53,655 nt of DNA, from NCBI GenBank assembly GCA_005772855.1, contig SXIK01000080.1, positions 1 through 53,655 of the forward strand. Direction: 5' to 3'. The notes under the pieces were generated by a model. It was not told the origin of the DNA and made no database searches. It worked only from the letters and a program-made list of their open reading frames with translations. Both the position numbers and the translations under genes were made by a program. This document shows, piece after piece, positions 44,972-52,873 of this stretch. Position 1 is the stretch's first letter, and the number at the start of each line of letters is the position of its first letter. Source of the stretch: Planctomycetia bacterium. GTDB lineage: Bacteria > Planctomycetota > UBA8108 > SXIK01.

Positions 44972-45408
44972 TTTCCACGCCGGCCCAGGTCCACGTGACG
45001 CGCAAGGCTCGATTCTCGGCCGCCCACCGCTACCACAACCCGGCCTGGTCCGCCGAGAAGAACAGGGAGGTTTTCGGGCCCTGCAACAATCCATTTGGAC
45101 ACGGCCACAACTACGAGGTCGAGGTGACCGTCGTCGGTTCCGTGGACCCGGCAACTGGCATGGTGATCAACTTGCGCGAGATCGACAAGATCCTCCAGGA
45201 GGAAGTCATCTCCCGCATGGATCACCGCCACCTCAATGAGGAGCTGCCCGAATGGCGCCACAGGGTGCCGACAACCGAGAACCTGGCGATCGCGATCTGG
45301 GAACGAATTGCGCCGCGATTGCTGGGGGGATATTCACGGCTGTTTCGAGTAAGAATCTGCGAAAGTCCCGACCTTTACGCAGAGTATTTCGGCGAGGAGA
45401 CTCCATGA
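44968..45408 (+). CDS. 6-pyruvoyl-tetrahydropterin synthase, animal-like
   Basis: The 146-residue protein keeps every active-site residue of PTPS: zinc ligands His20, His45 and His47 (FSAAHR, GHGHNY), nucleophile Cys39 in FGPCNNP, the Asp85-His86 pair in MDHRHLN and Glu104 in TTEN. The stretch FGPCNNPFGHGHNY…VDPATGMVINL is strikingly like animal PTPS (offset of three residues to the human numbering I recall), and less like QueD. It converts dihydroneopterin triphosphate to 6-pyruvoyl-tetrahydropterin. It overlaps both neighbours by ATGA junctions, so the three genes should be co-translated. Confidence 0.88.
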   Translation: MISTPAQVHVTRKARFSAAHRYHNPAWSAEKNREVFGPCNNPFGHGHNYEVEVTVVGSVDPATGMVINLREIDKILQEEVISRMDHRHLNEELPEWRHRVPTTENLAIAIWERIAPRLLGGYSRLFRVRICESPDLYAEYFGEETP

Positions 45409-45878
45409 AGGTGGTCTACCTGACTCGCACTTATCGTTTCAACGCCGGCCACAGGCTCTTCGACCCTGGACGTGATGAAGCCTGGAATCGCGAGGTTTTC
45501 GGCAAGTGCAGCCTGCCTGGGGGACACGGGCATAACTACACTCTCGAGGTGACCGTGCGCGGCTCGCCGGACCCGGAGACCGGTCAGATCTTGAAGCTCG
45601 AGGCGCTCGACGCTGCCGTCGCCGCTGTGGTCCACGACCGAATCGATCACAGGAACCTGAACGAGGTGCTATCGAAGACTCATGGACCAGCCCCCACGAC
45701 CGAAGTCTTGATCCTGGAGCTCTGGCCTCTCCTTGACAGGCTCATACCGGCGCCGGTGAGCCTCCACAGGCTCATCGTAGCAGAGACAACAAAGAACACT
45801 TTCGAGTACCACGGGCCCGCACCCTGCCAGGAGACACCCGGCTTTGTGTCCATGCCGCCCGGCACCAGGGCGCAGTAG
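45405..45878 (+). CDS. Second 6-pyruvoyl-tetrahydropterin synthase-like paralogue
   Basis: This 157-residue tandem paralogue has zinc ligands His16, His41 and His43, Cys35 (FGKCSLP), Asp81-His82 (IDHRNLN) and Glu100 (TTE), so it also looks active. It carries a C-terminal extension of about 20 residues (GPAPCQETPGFVSMPP) absent from the first copy. The ATG overlaps the stop of the first PTPS gene. Two adjacent, diverged copies with all catalytic residues suggest either a hetero-oligomer or two reactions, for example PTPS and a QueD- or sepiapterin-forming variant. No GTP cyclohydrolase I is visible nearby. Confidence 0.85.
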   Translation: MKVVYLTRTYRFNAGHRLFDPGRDEAWNREVFGKCSLPGGHGHNYTLEVTVRGSPDPETGQILKLEALDAAVAAVVHDRIDHRNLNEVLSKTHGPAPTTEVLILELWPLLDRLIPAPVSLHRLIVAETTKNTFEYHGPAPCQETPGFVSMPPGTRAQ

Positions 45879-45934
45879 ACCCCACATAGAGGACGCCAGG
45901 GCGCGCCTCGGAACGCACACCTGGCCTCAAGCCC

Positions 45935-47044
45935 TCATCCCTTCAGCCTGGCGTACAGATTGAGCAAGAACGTCCGGTTATCCATGCCGAGGTAATCGAA
46001 GCGCCCCCCCATGCGGGAGAAGCTCTTACAGAAACGAACGTAGTAAGCCGGGTTGTCCACCGGCGGCTCGCCCTTCGACCAGTCCCACGTCGTATCGGCG
46101 AGGTCATTCGCGACAATCAGAAAATTATCGAGCGACTCGCCCTTCTGCCTGAGCACATTGCGCGACATGGAGATCGACTTCTCAAAGATCATGGGCGACA
46201 TCACCGACGAGCCCACGGAAAGGTAGACACCGCCTTCCAGCTGCTCGATCGAGGAGGCAAAAAGTAGGAAATCCGTCATGGAAGCTTCTCCAACCGCGGC
46301 ACCACGAAACAGCGGATGGCTGTAGACGATGTCCTGGCCGATTCCAGGGTGCACTGTGAAGGGCACCTTGACCTCGTGGCAGGCGCACTGAATGCTGCGT
46401 GACTTCCACGGGTGAGGAATCGAGATCTCGCCGGTGGGAATCGGTCGCAGTTCCAGCGCAGCGAGGAGATCGAGTGCGCGGGCTGCGGTGGATGCTGTGC
46501 CGTCGCCAAGAAGACAATCTCTGGCCTTGGCCTTCAGCGCCTCCCTTGTGGGGACTCGCAAGCGTTCGTCCGAAATCAGCCGACCGACAGCTCCGCCGTA
46601 GCCAAGCCCGTCGAGCGCCCCCAGGAGCAGTGCAAGCCCAATATACCCACCGGTCTCCTCCCAAATACCAAACTCGCCGACGCTCACGTAGGCTCGCACG
46701 TCCTCCGTGCTCCGTCCAAGAAAAGCGAACTCCCAGTCATGTATGGAGCCGGCGCCGTTCGTGGCGACGTGGGTGATCCAGCCCTCCTTCACAAGACGGA
46801 TCAGAAGGGGCGCGAGGCCGTTCTTGATGAGGTGGGCGCCATGACAAATCACCACGGCGGCCCCTCGCCGGCGCGCTCCCTTCATGGCCTCCGCGACGGA
46901 ATCGAGCGCCGCATCGAGGATTCCCGCGGAAGGTGGAGGCACGTCGGGGTCCACCGCAATCTCGTCGATCTTGAACTTGCTTTGGCGCTCGGCGACAGGC
47001 CGAAAACGGATACGGGATCGGTCAAAGGGTTTATTCATCTGCAA
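45935..47044 (-). CDS. Deoxyhypusine synthase-like protein
   Basis: The 369-residue protein has the NAD-binding core pattern of deoxyhypusine synthase: CHGAHLIKNGLAPLLIRL (about 67-84), THVATNGAGSIHDWEFAFLG (91-110), STEDV (112-116) and GEFGIWEETGG (123-133). The C-terminal half differs; the usual WxKI(R) segment with the catalytic Lys is not obvious, and GGVYLSVGSSVMSP takes its place. Bacterial DHS-like proteins are known or suspected to act on polyamines rather than on a translation factor. Its start overlaps the end of the LOG-family gene by 10 bases, so the two are coupled. Family assignment is by motif; the reaction is unknown. Confidence 0.68.
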   Translation of the reverse strand: MQMNKPFDRSRIRFRPVAERQSKFKIDEIAVDPDVPPPSAGILDAALDSVAEAMKGARRRGAAVVICHGAHLIKNGLAPLLIRLVKEGWITHVATNGAGSIHDWEFAFLGRSTEDVRAYVSVGEFGIWEETGGYIGLALLLGALDGLGYGGAVGRLISDERLRVPTREALKAKARDCLLGDGTASTAARALDLLAALELRPIPTGEISIPHPWKSRSIQCACHEVKVPFTVHPGIGQDIVYSHPLFRGAAVGEASMTDFLLFASSIEQLEGGVYLSVGSSVMSPMIFEKSISMSRNVLRQKGESLDNFLIVANDLADTTWDWSKGEPPVDNPAYYVRFCKSFSRMGGRFDYLGMDNRTFLLNLYARLKG

Positions 47045-48093
47045 TCATTCAAGACATCAATCATCTGCCTGAGGCGACCGATGTTCCTCCGATCAAACCA
47101 GAGCGCGATGCGGTGGAGGTAATGAGTTTCGGGCTCATTCTCCTCTTCTGGCAGGATTCCACACCGCTCAATGCGGCCTTCGCGCACGATGTCACCAAAA
47201 TCATCGTTCAGGCTCTCCATGAGGCTGTCGCTGAGCGGGTTATGCGTTCGCACAACAAGCCTTGAGCTCACGTAGCGCGAGGAGTGATAGTTCCTGTAAA
47301 AGCCCTGGATCGTTCGGAAGGCAACTTCGACGCTGTCGGTCACCGTGAAGAGGCTGAGGTCGGTCGAGTCAATGTAGCCCGGGGCGTTCAGGTGCTCCTC
47401 CACGTAGCGCTTCCACTCACGCCAATAAGTACCCCCGGGTCGGTCAACAAAGACGATCGGCAGCAAGTTGCTCTTGCCCGTCTGGACGAGTGTCAGCGAC
47501 TCAAAGCCCTCGTCGTGTGTGCCAAAGCCACCCGGAAAGAGGACAATCGCATCGGTCTCCTTCACGAACATCAGCTTTCGAGTGAAAAAGTACTTGAAGT
47601 GAATCAGCTTGGGATCGTCGTGAATGAAGGTGTTCGCCTTCTGCTCGAAGGGCAGGCGGATGTTGACGCCGAAACTCCGCGTCCGCCCCGCTCCGCCCTG
47701 GGCGGCCTCCATGATTCCTCCTCCGGCGCCCGTGATGACCATCCAGCCGTTGCGCGTCATGCGGTTCGCGAAGGCTCGTGCCTGCTCGTACTCCGGCGTG
47801 TCGTGCCGAGTCCTGGCGGATCCGAAGATGGAGACCTTTCGAACTCGTCGGTAAGGCGCAAAGACCTTGAAGGCGTATCGCAGCTCCTTCAAGACTTGGT
47901 TCAGGACTTTGAGGTCGCCACGGCTCGTATTGTCCAGGAGGCATTTCAGCACGCTTTGGACCATTTCAAAGAGGATGGGGGCTGAAGGATGCTGGTCTTT
48001 CGACCGTACCAGCGTTTCGAAATCGCTCAGAAGCACCTCTGGATCGACTGGCACTCGTGGCTTGCGGACGTCGTTCTTTGGATTCTCGTCCAT
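47035..48093 (-). CDS. LOG-family phosphoribohydrolase-like protein
   Basis: The 352-residue protein has the LOG (formerly 'lysine decarboxylase') core: VSIFGSARTRHDTPEY, TGAGGGIMEAAQGGA (121-135) and PGGFGTHDE (187-195), the PGGxGTxxE motif that binds nucleotide monophosphate. N- and C-terminal helical extensions make it longer than cytokinin-forming LOG (about 190) and nearer to PpnN-like nucleotide 5'-monophosphate nucleosidases. Possible roles are purine-nucleotide hydrolysis or salvage. It starts 34 bases after the GreA fusion gene and overlaps the next gene, so GreA fusion, LOG and DHS-like probably form one operon. Confidence 0.85.
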   Translation of the reverse strand: MDENPKNDVRKPRVPVDPEVLLSDFETLVRSKDQHPSAPILFEMVQSVLKCLLDNTSRGDLKVLNQVLKELRYAFKVFAPYRRVRKVSIFGSARTRHDTPEYEQARAFANRMTRNGWMVITGAGGGIMEAAQGGAGRTRSFGVNIRLPFEQKANTFIHDDPKLIHFKYFFTRKLMFVKETDAIVLFPGGFGTHDEGFESLTLVQTGKSNLLPIVFVDRPGGTYWREWKRYVEEHLNAPGYIDSTDLSLFTVTDSVEVAFRTIQGFYRNYHSSRYVSSRLVVRTHNPLSDSLMESLNDDFGDIVREGRIERCGILPEEENEPETHYLHRIALWFDRRNIGRLRQMIDVLNDCR

Positions 48094-48127
48094 GGCCTGG
48101 CGGCTTCGGCGCGATCGGCCCGCTCGA

Positions 48128-50359
48128 TCAGCTATTCTTCTCGAAATGCGAGGTGATCTTGAGGAACTTGAAGACTTCCGTGCCGCCAGGAAGCTGCGCC
48201 TCTATCTCGTCGCCTTCCTTCTTGCCGTAGAGCTGACGACCGAGAGGACTCAGGTAATTCAGTACGCCGTCCTCGGGACCGCCGTCCCATGGCCCCAGGA
48301 TGCTATAGACAACCTCCTGTCCCGTCCCGAGGCTCTTCAAACGAAGCTTTGATCCAAGTCCCGAGGACTCCTTTCGGACCATCTCCGCCGTGATGATTCG
48401 GGCGTGATCGAGCTCGGACTTCATCTTGGTGGCGCGCTTTGTCAGATTGTCGCGCTCCTCGAGCGCCGAGGTGTACTCAGCGTTTTCTGAGAGGTCACCG
48501 AAGGCGGCCGCCCGCCCGACGTCCTCGAAGACCTTCGGAAGCTTGACCTCCATGATTTCCCGAAACTCGTCCTTCTTGCGCTCAAGCCCCTCCGCGGTGA
48601 CATAGATGCAGTTCTCCTCCCACGGCGGAGCTTCCTTGTCGTGGTGGATGGAGGGATCCAGCTCAATTAAATTCTGAAGGAGGGCACCCTTCAACTGCGG
48701 CACAATGCTCTCGTTTCTGACCAATCGAGCGTAGAGGCTACGCCGCTCCTCCATGTCCATCTGTTGGATGCCCTCGAGGAAGAAACGACAGTCGTGCTCG
48801 CCGAGAATATCCTCAACTCGCCCCACGATCTCCTTGAACCCCACTCTTCCCTTGCGCTCCGCCTGATGCTGCAAGTGGTCGAGGAGATCCATCACAAGCA
48901 CAAGCAGCTCCCTCGAATTCCGTGATCGGAAGACCTCGAGAGAGGAATGGCTTGAGCCTTCGATGTGCGACTGCAGCATGAAGCAAAAGGCCTCCGGGCT
49001 CGACTTGGGCGATCGTACGAGGTCGCGCAGAAGCGACTGAATTTTTTCGGGGGCCTGCTTTTCGAGAAGCTCCACGGCTGCATCTCTCAAGGTGTCTTTC
49101 TTTCCAGCAAAAAGCATCGCCGCAACCTGGCACCAATCTTCAGGCCGTGTCTCGGGAAGACTCTGAACAGCGCGTCTCTGCTCGTCGGCGCCTGGCAGCT
49201 CCTGCAACGTGGTAACGAGGTCCTGTGGCCTGAATCGAGCCATGGTGCGCTTGAGTACGTCACGGTCGCCCTTCGGCTCGCCGCGATCGAGGATGAGCCC
49301 GGCTTCGAGCGCATTCGAGCCGTTGGGGGCATCCGAGAGAGCTACAAGCCGATCCCGGATCTTCTGCCATGCAGTCTCCAGCTCACCCGGATTGCGCCGC
49401 GCAACTTGGCGGGCGATCTGTCGCGCTTGCGTCCAATCAGCCCGAGTGAAGTTGTGAACCAGCTCCTCCTCGTAGCTAATGGCCTTCTGGAGGCGCGCGA
49501 CCGGATAGGGTGCGCGATCGCCGATTCGGAAGAGTCCAGTGTCTCGAAGCAGACCCTTGGTTCGATTCCACCACTTCGTCCAGGAGCCGGCATCGAGCAC
49601 GGCTGGAATGAGGTGGCTCTTTATTTCCTTGATGGTGCTCGGATTGCCGAAGGTGTCGAGCACCAGCCCCATCAAAGTCACGGGGTCCTCGTCGCGAAGC
49701 TTCCGTAGCTTCTCACCGCCCTCGTGGATCAGGACAAGGAAGCTGTCGGGAGGCAGAGGCTCGAGGATCGAGTCCACCACGTCAATTGCAATCCGATGGT
49801 CCTTCTTGTGCTCAAGGTCTACTCGGACTTGTCTCAGGAAGGGGTCGACCGACAACACCTTGCCCACGCCCCAGCCGGAGGCGTGGTTGACATAACAACC
49901 CTCCCGGAAAAGCAGCAGCTTCTCGAGGCGCACAAGCGCCTGCGCCGGACTTTGGCTCGTCGCAAAGCCGGAGGCATCGTAAAAGGCTCGTTCGGCTGAC
50001 GCCAGTGGATAGAGCCGATCGAAACGCTCCGCAAACGCGGCGCGGTGAGCCTTGTCGGAGGGGAAACACCGGACCAGGAGACCGTACAGCCGCAACGCTT
50101 CTGCCGGTGCTGTTGCGTCGGAGACGCTTTCCGCAAGGAGTTCAAGCATGCCCCCGGCCCGTCCTGGATCCCGTTCCTGGCGGACCACGAACTCGACGAC
50201 GTCGAGCAACTCGCCGAGCCGATCGCTCGCCCGCTGTGCATCCCCGACCGTCTCCATCCAGAGCCGCTCCAGGCGGTCAAGACTTCCCTCGGTGGCGAGC
50301 CGGCGGAGATCCTCGAGGATTTTTCCCAAGCTGCCTGTCGTTTCCACGGGTCCTTGCAT
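48128..50359 (-). CDS. greA: GreA transcript-cleavage factor fused to long N-terminal region
   Basis: The last 158 residues (586-743) are a GreA/GreB factor: coiled-coil YVTAEGLERKKDEFREI…, the acidic tip GDLSENAEY (621-629) that reaches the RNA polymerase active site, and the FKBP-like C-terminal domain (…VVYSILGPWDGG…YLSPLGRQLYGKKEGDE). The other 585 residues are helical, apart from a segment at 152-190 (FREGCYVNHASGWGVGKVLSVD…VRVDLEHKK) that resembles the CarD/Tudor-like RNA polymerase-binding fold. Long GreA fusions are known from Chlamydiae and spirochaetes. It should rescue stalled polymerase; the extension may add contacts. It leads an apparent operon with the LOG and DHS-like genes. 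Confidence 0.88.
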   Translation of the reverse strand: MQGPVETTGSLGKILEDLRRLATEGSLDRLERLWMETVGDAQRASDRLGELLDVVEFVVRQERDPGRAGGMLELLAESVSDATAPAEALRLYGLLVRCFPSDKAHRAAFAERFDRLYPLASAERAFYDASGFATSQSPAQALVRLEKLLLFREGCYVNHASGWGVGKVLSVDPFLRQVRVDLEHKKDHRIAIDVVDSILEPLPPDSFLVLIHEGGEKLRKLRDEDPVTLMGLVLDTFGNPSTIKEIKSHLIPAVLDAGSWTKWWNRTKGLLRDTGLFRIGDRAPYPVARLQKAISYEEELVHNFTRADWTQARQIARQVARRNPGELETAWQKIRDRLVALSDAPNGSNALEAGLILDRGEPKGDRDVLKRTMARFRPQDLVTTLQELPGADEQRRAVQSLPETRPEDWCQVAAMLFAGKKDTLRDAAVELLEKQAPEKIQSLLRDLVRSPKSSPEAFCFMLQSHIEGSSHSSLEVFRSRNSRELLVLVMDLLDHLQHQAERKGRVGFKEIVGRVEDILGEHDCRFFLEGIQQMDMEERRSLYARLVRNESIVPQLKGALLQNLIELDPSIHHDKEAPPWEENCIYVTAEGLERKKDEFREIMEVKLPKVFEDVGRAAAFGDLSENAEYTSALEERDNLTKRATKMKSELDHARIITAEMVRKESSGLGSKLRLKSLGTGQEVVYSILGPWDGGPEDGVLNYLSPLGRQLYGKKEGDEIEAQLPGGTEVFKFLKITSHFEKNS

Positions 50360-50677
50360 GGTTTCCTTTAGTTGCTTCGCAACACTGTCTTCTCTGTCGC
50401 GTGGTCGCTTACTTGCTACGGGTGCTGTGGGCCGGTGTCTGGCAACCTCTTTAACTTGGCGCCTACCCTCCGGGACGGGCTCAAATCAAGCGAGCGATTA
50501 GAACTCGAAGTGGAAAGGATTACAACGGTCTGCTTTGACATCACGCGGCAACGCTCCCGGTGCCAGCGGGTCGGCTTCAAGGCGCCAGGGTAAAAGTATT
50601 GTCTTCTCCACGTTGCACGAGGTTGCTAAGATTCCGGGCTTTAAAGGAATCTAACTCGTGTCAAGAGGAGTTCGAAA
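50360..50677. other. Divergent intergenic region with possible gapA promoter
   Basis: This 318-base gap separates the divergent greA-fusion and gapA genes and must hold both promoters. The only element I can name is TGCTAAGAT (50624-50632, plus), an extended -10-like box about 46 bases before the gapA ATG, without a good -35. No small gene or clear hairpin is seen. Confidence 0.35.
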
Positions 50678-51685
50678 ATGGCCATACGTGTAGGAATCAA
50701 CGGATTCGGGCGGATTGGGCGGAACGTCTTTCGAATCCTTTGCGAGCGCAAGCTCATGGACGTTGTCGGCATCAACGACATCACCGATACCAAGACCCTC
50801 GCTCACTTGCTCAAGTACGACACCGTGATGGGCCGCTTCAAGGGAGAAGTCTCGGCCCAGGGTGAATTCCTCAAAGTAAACGGCAAGTCGATCAGGGTCA
50901 CCGCCATGAAGGACCCTGCCCAGCTCCCATGGAAAGACCTGGAAGCCGAGATCGTGGTCGAATCCACCGGCATATTCACGAAGCGGGCCGATCTCGAGAA
51001 GCACCTCGCCGCAGGCGCCAGGAAAATCATCCTCACTGTGCCCCCGGACAAGGGCGAAAAAATCGATGCGCTCATCGTACTCGGCGCCAACGACAGCAGC
51101 CTCAAGCCGGAGCACAAGATCGTCTCGAACGCCTCATGCACGACGAACTGCCTGGCGCCGCTTGCCAGGGTGCTCGACGAGGCCTTTGGCATCGAGCGCG
51201 GCGTGATGACCACAGTCCACGCCTACACGAACGACCAACGAGTGGCCGATCTTCCCCACAAGGACCTCCGTCGTTCGCGTGCCGCCGCGCAAAACATCAT
51301 TCCCACGACAACGGGCGCAGCTCGTGCGGTTGGCGAGGTGCTCCCGAACTTGAACGGCAAGCTTGACGGCATTGCGATGCGCGTCCCCGTACCGGACGGC
51401 AGCGTGGTCGATCTTGTTGCCCTGCTCAAGCGTGACGTGACCGTCGAGGAGATCAACGCCGCCGTGAAGACCGCCGCGGCCAGGATCCCAACCATCATCA
51501 AGTATTGCGAGGATCCGATCGTCTCTAGCGACATCATCGGCGACCCCCACTCCTGCGTCTTTGATTCTCTGTCGACCCTGGTTCTCGGCAAGCAGGGAAA
51601 TCTGGTAAAGGTCCTGGCCTGGTATGACAACGAATGGGGTTACTCCACGCGCGTTTGCGACTTGATTGAGAAGATGGCCACCTGA
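50678..51685 (+). CDS. gapA: Glyceraldehyde-3-phosphate dehydrogenase
   Basis: The 335-residue protein is a textbook GAPDH: NAD-binding [10 protein letters not shown] (7-16), ND in VVGINDI (Asp34, NAD preference), catalytic Cys154 in [12 protein letters not shown], His181 in TTVHAYT, and the C-terminal WYDNEWGYS motif. It phosphorylates and oxidises glyceraldehyde-3-phosphate in glycolysis. AGAGGAG precedes ATG 50678 at good spacing. The ROK sugar kinase gene follows after only six bases, so the two are almost certainly co-transcribed. Confidence 0.97.
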   Translation: MAIRVGINGFGRIGRNVFRILCERKLMDVVGINDITDTKTLAHLLKYDTVMGRFKGEVSAQGEFLKVNGKSIRVTAMKDPAQLPWKDLEAEIVVESTGIFTKRADLEKHLAAGARKIILTVPPDKGEKIDALIVLGANDSSLKPEHKIVSNASCTTNCLAPLARVLDEAFGIERGVMTTVHAYTNDQRVADLPHKDLRRSRAAAQNIIPTTTGAARAVGEVLPNLNGKLDGIAMRVPVPDGSVVDLVALLKRDVTVEEINAAVKTAAARIPTIIKYCEDPIVSSDIIGDPHSCVFDSLSTLVLGKQGNLVKVLAWYDNEWGYSTRVCDLIEKMAT

Positions 51686-51691
51686 TCTGAC

Positions 51692-52684
51692 ATGAAACTT
51701 CAAGTGACGCCTGCACGACCCGCCTCAGCCGAGTCTGCGGGCGTCCTCTTGCAGTTGAAGAACTTCCCCCGCGCGATCGGCTGCGACCTTGGCGGAACCA
51801 ATCTCAAGCTCGTGAGATTGGGACCCTCAGGCCTCGAGGCGACCTCGGAGTCACCGACTCCTGGTCCAACTACGGCGAGCGCCATGATTCGAGCCATCAC
51901 GGGCCAGGTAAAGGCGATGCTCCCCAAATCCCAGGGCCACTGGCCTCTTGGGATCGCCGTGCCCGGATTTCTTGACGAGAGCCGGGAGCGCATTGTGCGA
52001 CTCTCGAATTTGCCCGCTCTGAGCGGTGTGGCCCTGGGGCATGAGGTTGCTCGTAAGCTACGCCGGGTAGGAGCCATCCTCGATGCGGATACCAACGCAG
52101 CCGCCCATGCAGAGGCCACTGTCGGAAGCGGTGGCGGCAAGGGAAGAGTCCTCTACGTGACGATGGGCACCGGACTCGGCGCGGCTCTCGTCGTCGCCGG
52201 GGAGATCGTGCGCGTGTCCCGTCATACTGTGGGGCAGGTCGCCCACTTGCCTCTCGGAGAGCGCGGGCACAGGTGTTATTGCGGGGCGGTCGGCTGCGCC
52301 GAGACGTTGCTTTCGGCCCGGGGGATCCTTCTGCGCGCGCGGCGCTCCGGCATCGCGAAGGCCTCAAGTACCCTGGAGCTTTTCGAGCTGGCAACCCGTC
52401 GAGGCCCCCGGCGCGCACGAGCCACTCGGCTCTGGCGCGAGACAGGCGGGGTGCTCGGGAAGTTGCTGCAGATCTTGGCCGCTCTCTTTTCGCCCGACAG
52501 GATCGTGATCGGCGGAGGTGTTGCCGGCGCCGCGGAGCTTTTCCTCCCGGATGCACGCGCGTGGCTTTCCCGTTCGCTCACGCCGGCCCTGTCGCCCGAG
52601 GTCTCAGTTGAAGCCGCTGCGCTCGGCCGCTTCTCCGGCGCGATTGGCGCTGCGCTCCTTGCCGCCAGGGTTGACAGGGCCTGA
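51692..52684 (+). CDS. ROK-family sugar kinase, glucokinase-like
   Basis: The 330-residue protein has the ROK ATP loop CDLGGTNLKL (31-40), catalytic Asp133 in DADTNAAAHAE, GTGLGAALV (159-167), His185, and the zinc motif CxCGxxGCxE (Cys195, Cys197, Cys202). The C-terminal GGGVAG segment binds nucleotide. Substrate could be glucose, GlcNAc or MurNAc; the gapA context favours glucokinase in glycolysis, while nagA, nagB and murQ elsewhere in the window leave GlcNAc or MurNAc kinase possible. No ribosome binding site is obvious before ATG 51692, so translation may depend on gapA. Confidence 0.88.
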   Translation: MKLQVTPARPASAESAGVLLQLKNFPRAIGCDLGGTNLKLVRLGPSGLEATSESPTPGPTTASAMIRAITGQVKAMLPKSQGHWPLGIAVPGFLDESRERIVRLSNLPALSGVALGHEVARKLRRVGAILDADTNAAAHAEATVGSGGGKGRVLYVTMGTGLGAALVVAGEIVRVSRHTVGQVAHLPLGERGHRCYCGAVGCAETLLSARGILLRARRSGIAKASSTLELFELATRRGPRRARATRLWRETGGVLGKLLQILAALFSPDRIVIGGGVAGAAELFLPDARAWLSRSLTPALSPEVSVEAAALGRFSGAIGAALLAARVDRA

Positions 52685-52694
52685 CGCCCACATA

Positions 52695-52721
52695 ACCCGT
52701 GGGGGCACGCCAGCCCCCGGG
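52695..52721 (+). terminator. GC-rich hairpin after the gapA operon
   Basis: A strong stem with arms GGGGGC and GCCCCC (52701-52706 and 52713-52718), extendable by flanking ACCC/GGGT across a small bulge, lies about 17 bases after the ROK gene stop. No T tract follows, so it is not a canonical Rho-independent terminator; it may pause polymerase or protect the mRNA 3' end. Confidence 0.4.
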
Positions 52722-52873
52722 TGCTCTGGGCTCTCTTCAAGCAAGAGTCCTTACTGTCTGAGTGTCTGAGAGCTGTACGGTTCTCTCCGGGGCCCTTCAC
52801 CTGGCATGGGTGTAGAGTGCCACTTTCACAGCATTTAGCAAGTCGGCGCGGTCCTTGCTGGGATATCTGCCGT

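Noticed and set aside
52701-52718. Canonical Rho-independent terminator after the gapA operon
   Set aside because: The stem is strong but no T tract follows, so it is reported only as a hairpin of low confidence.
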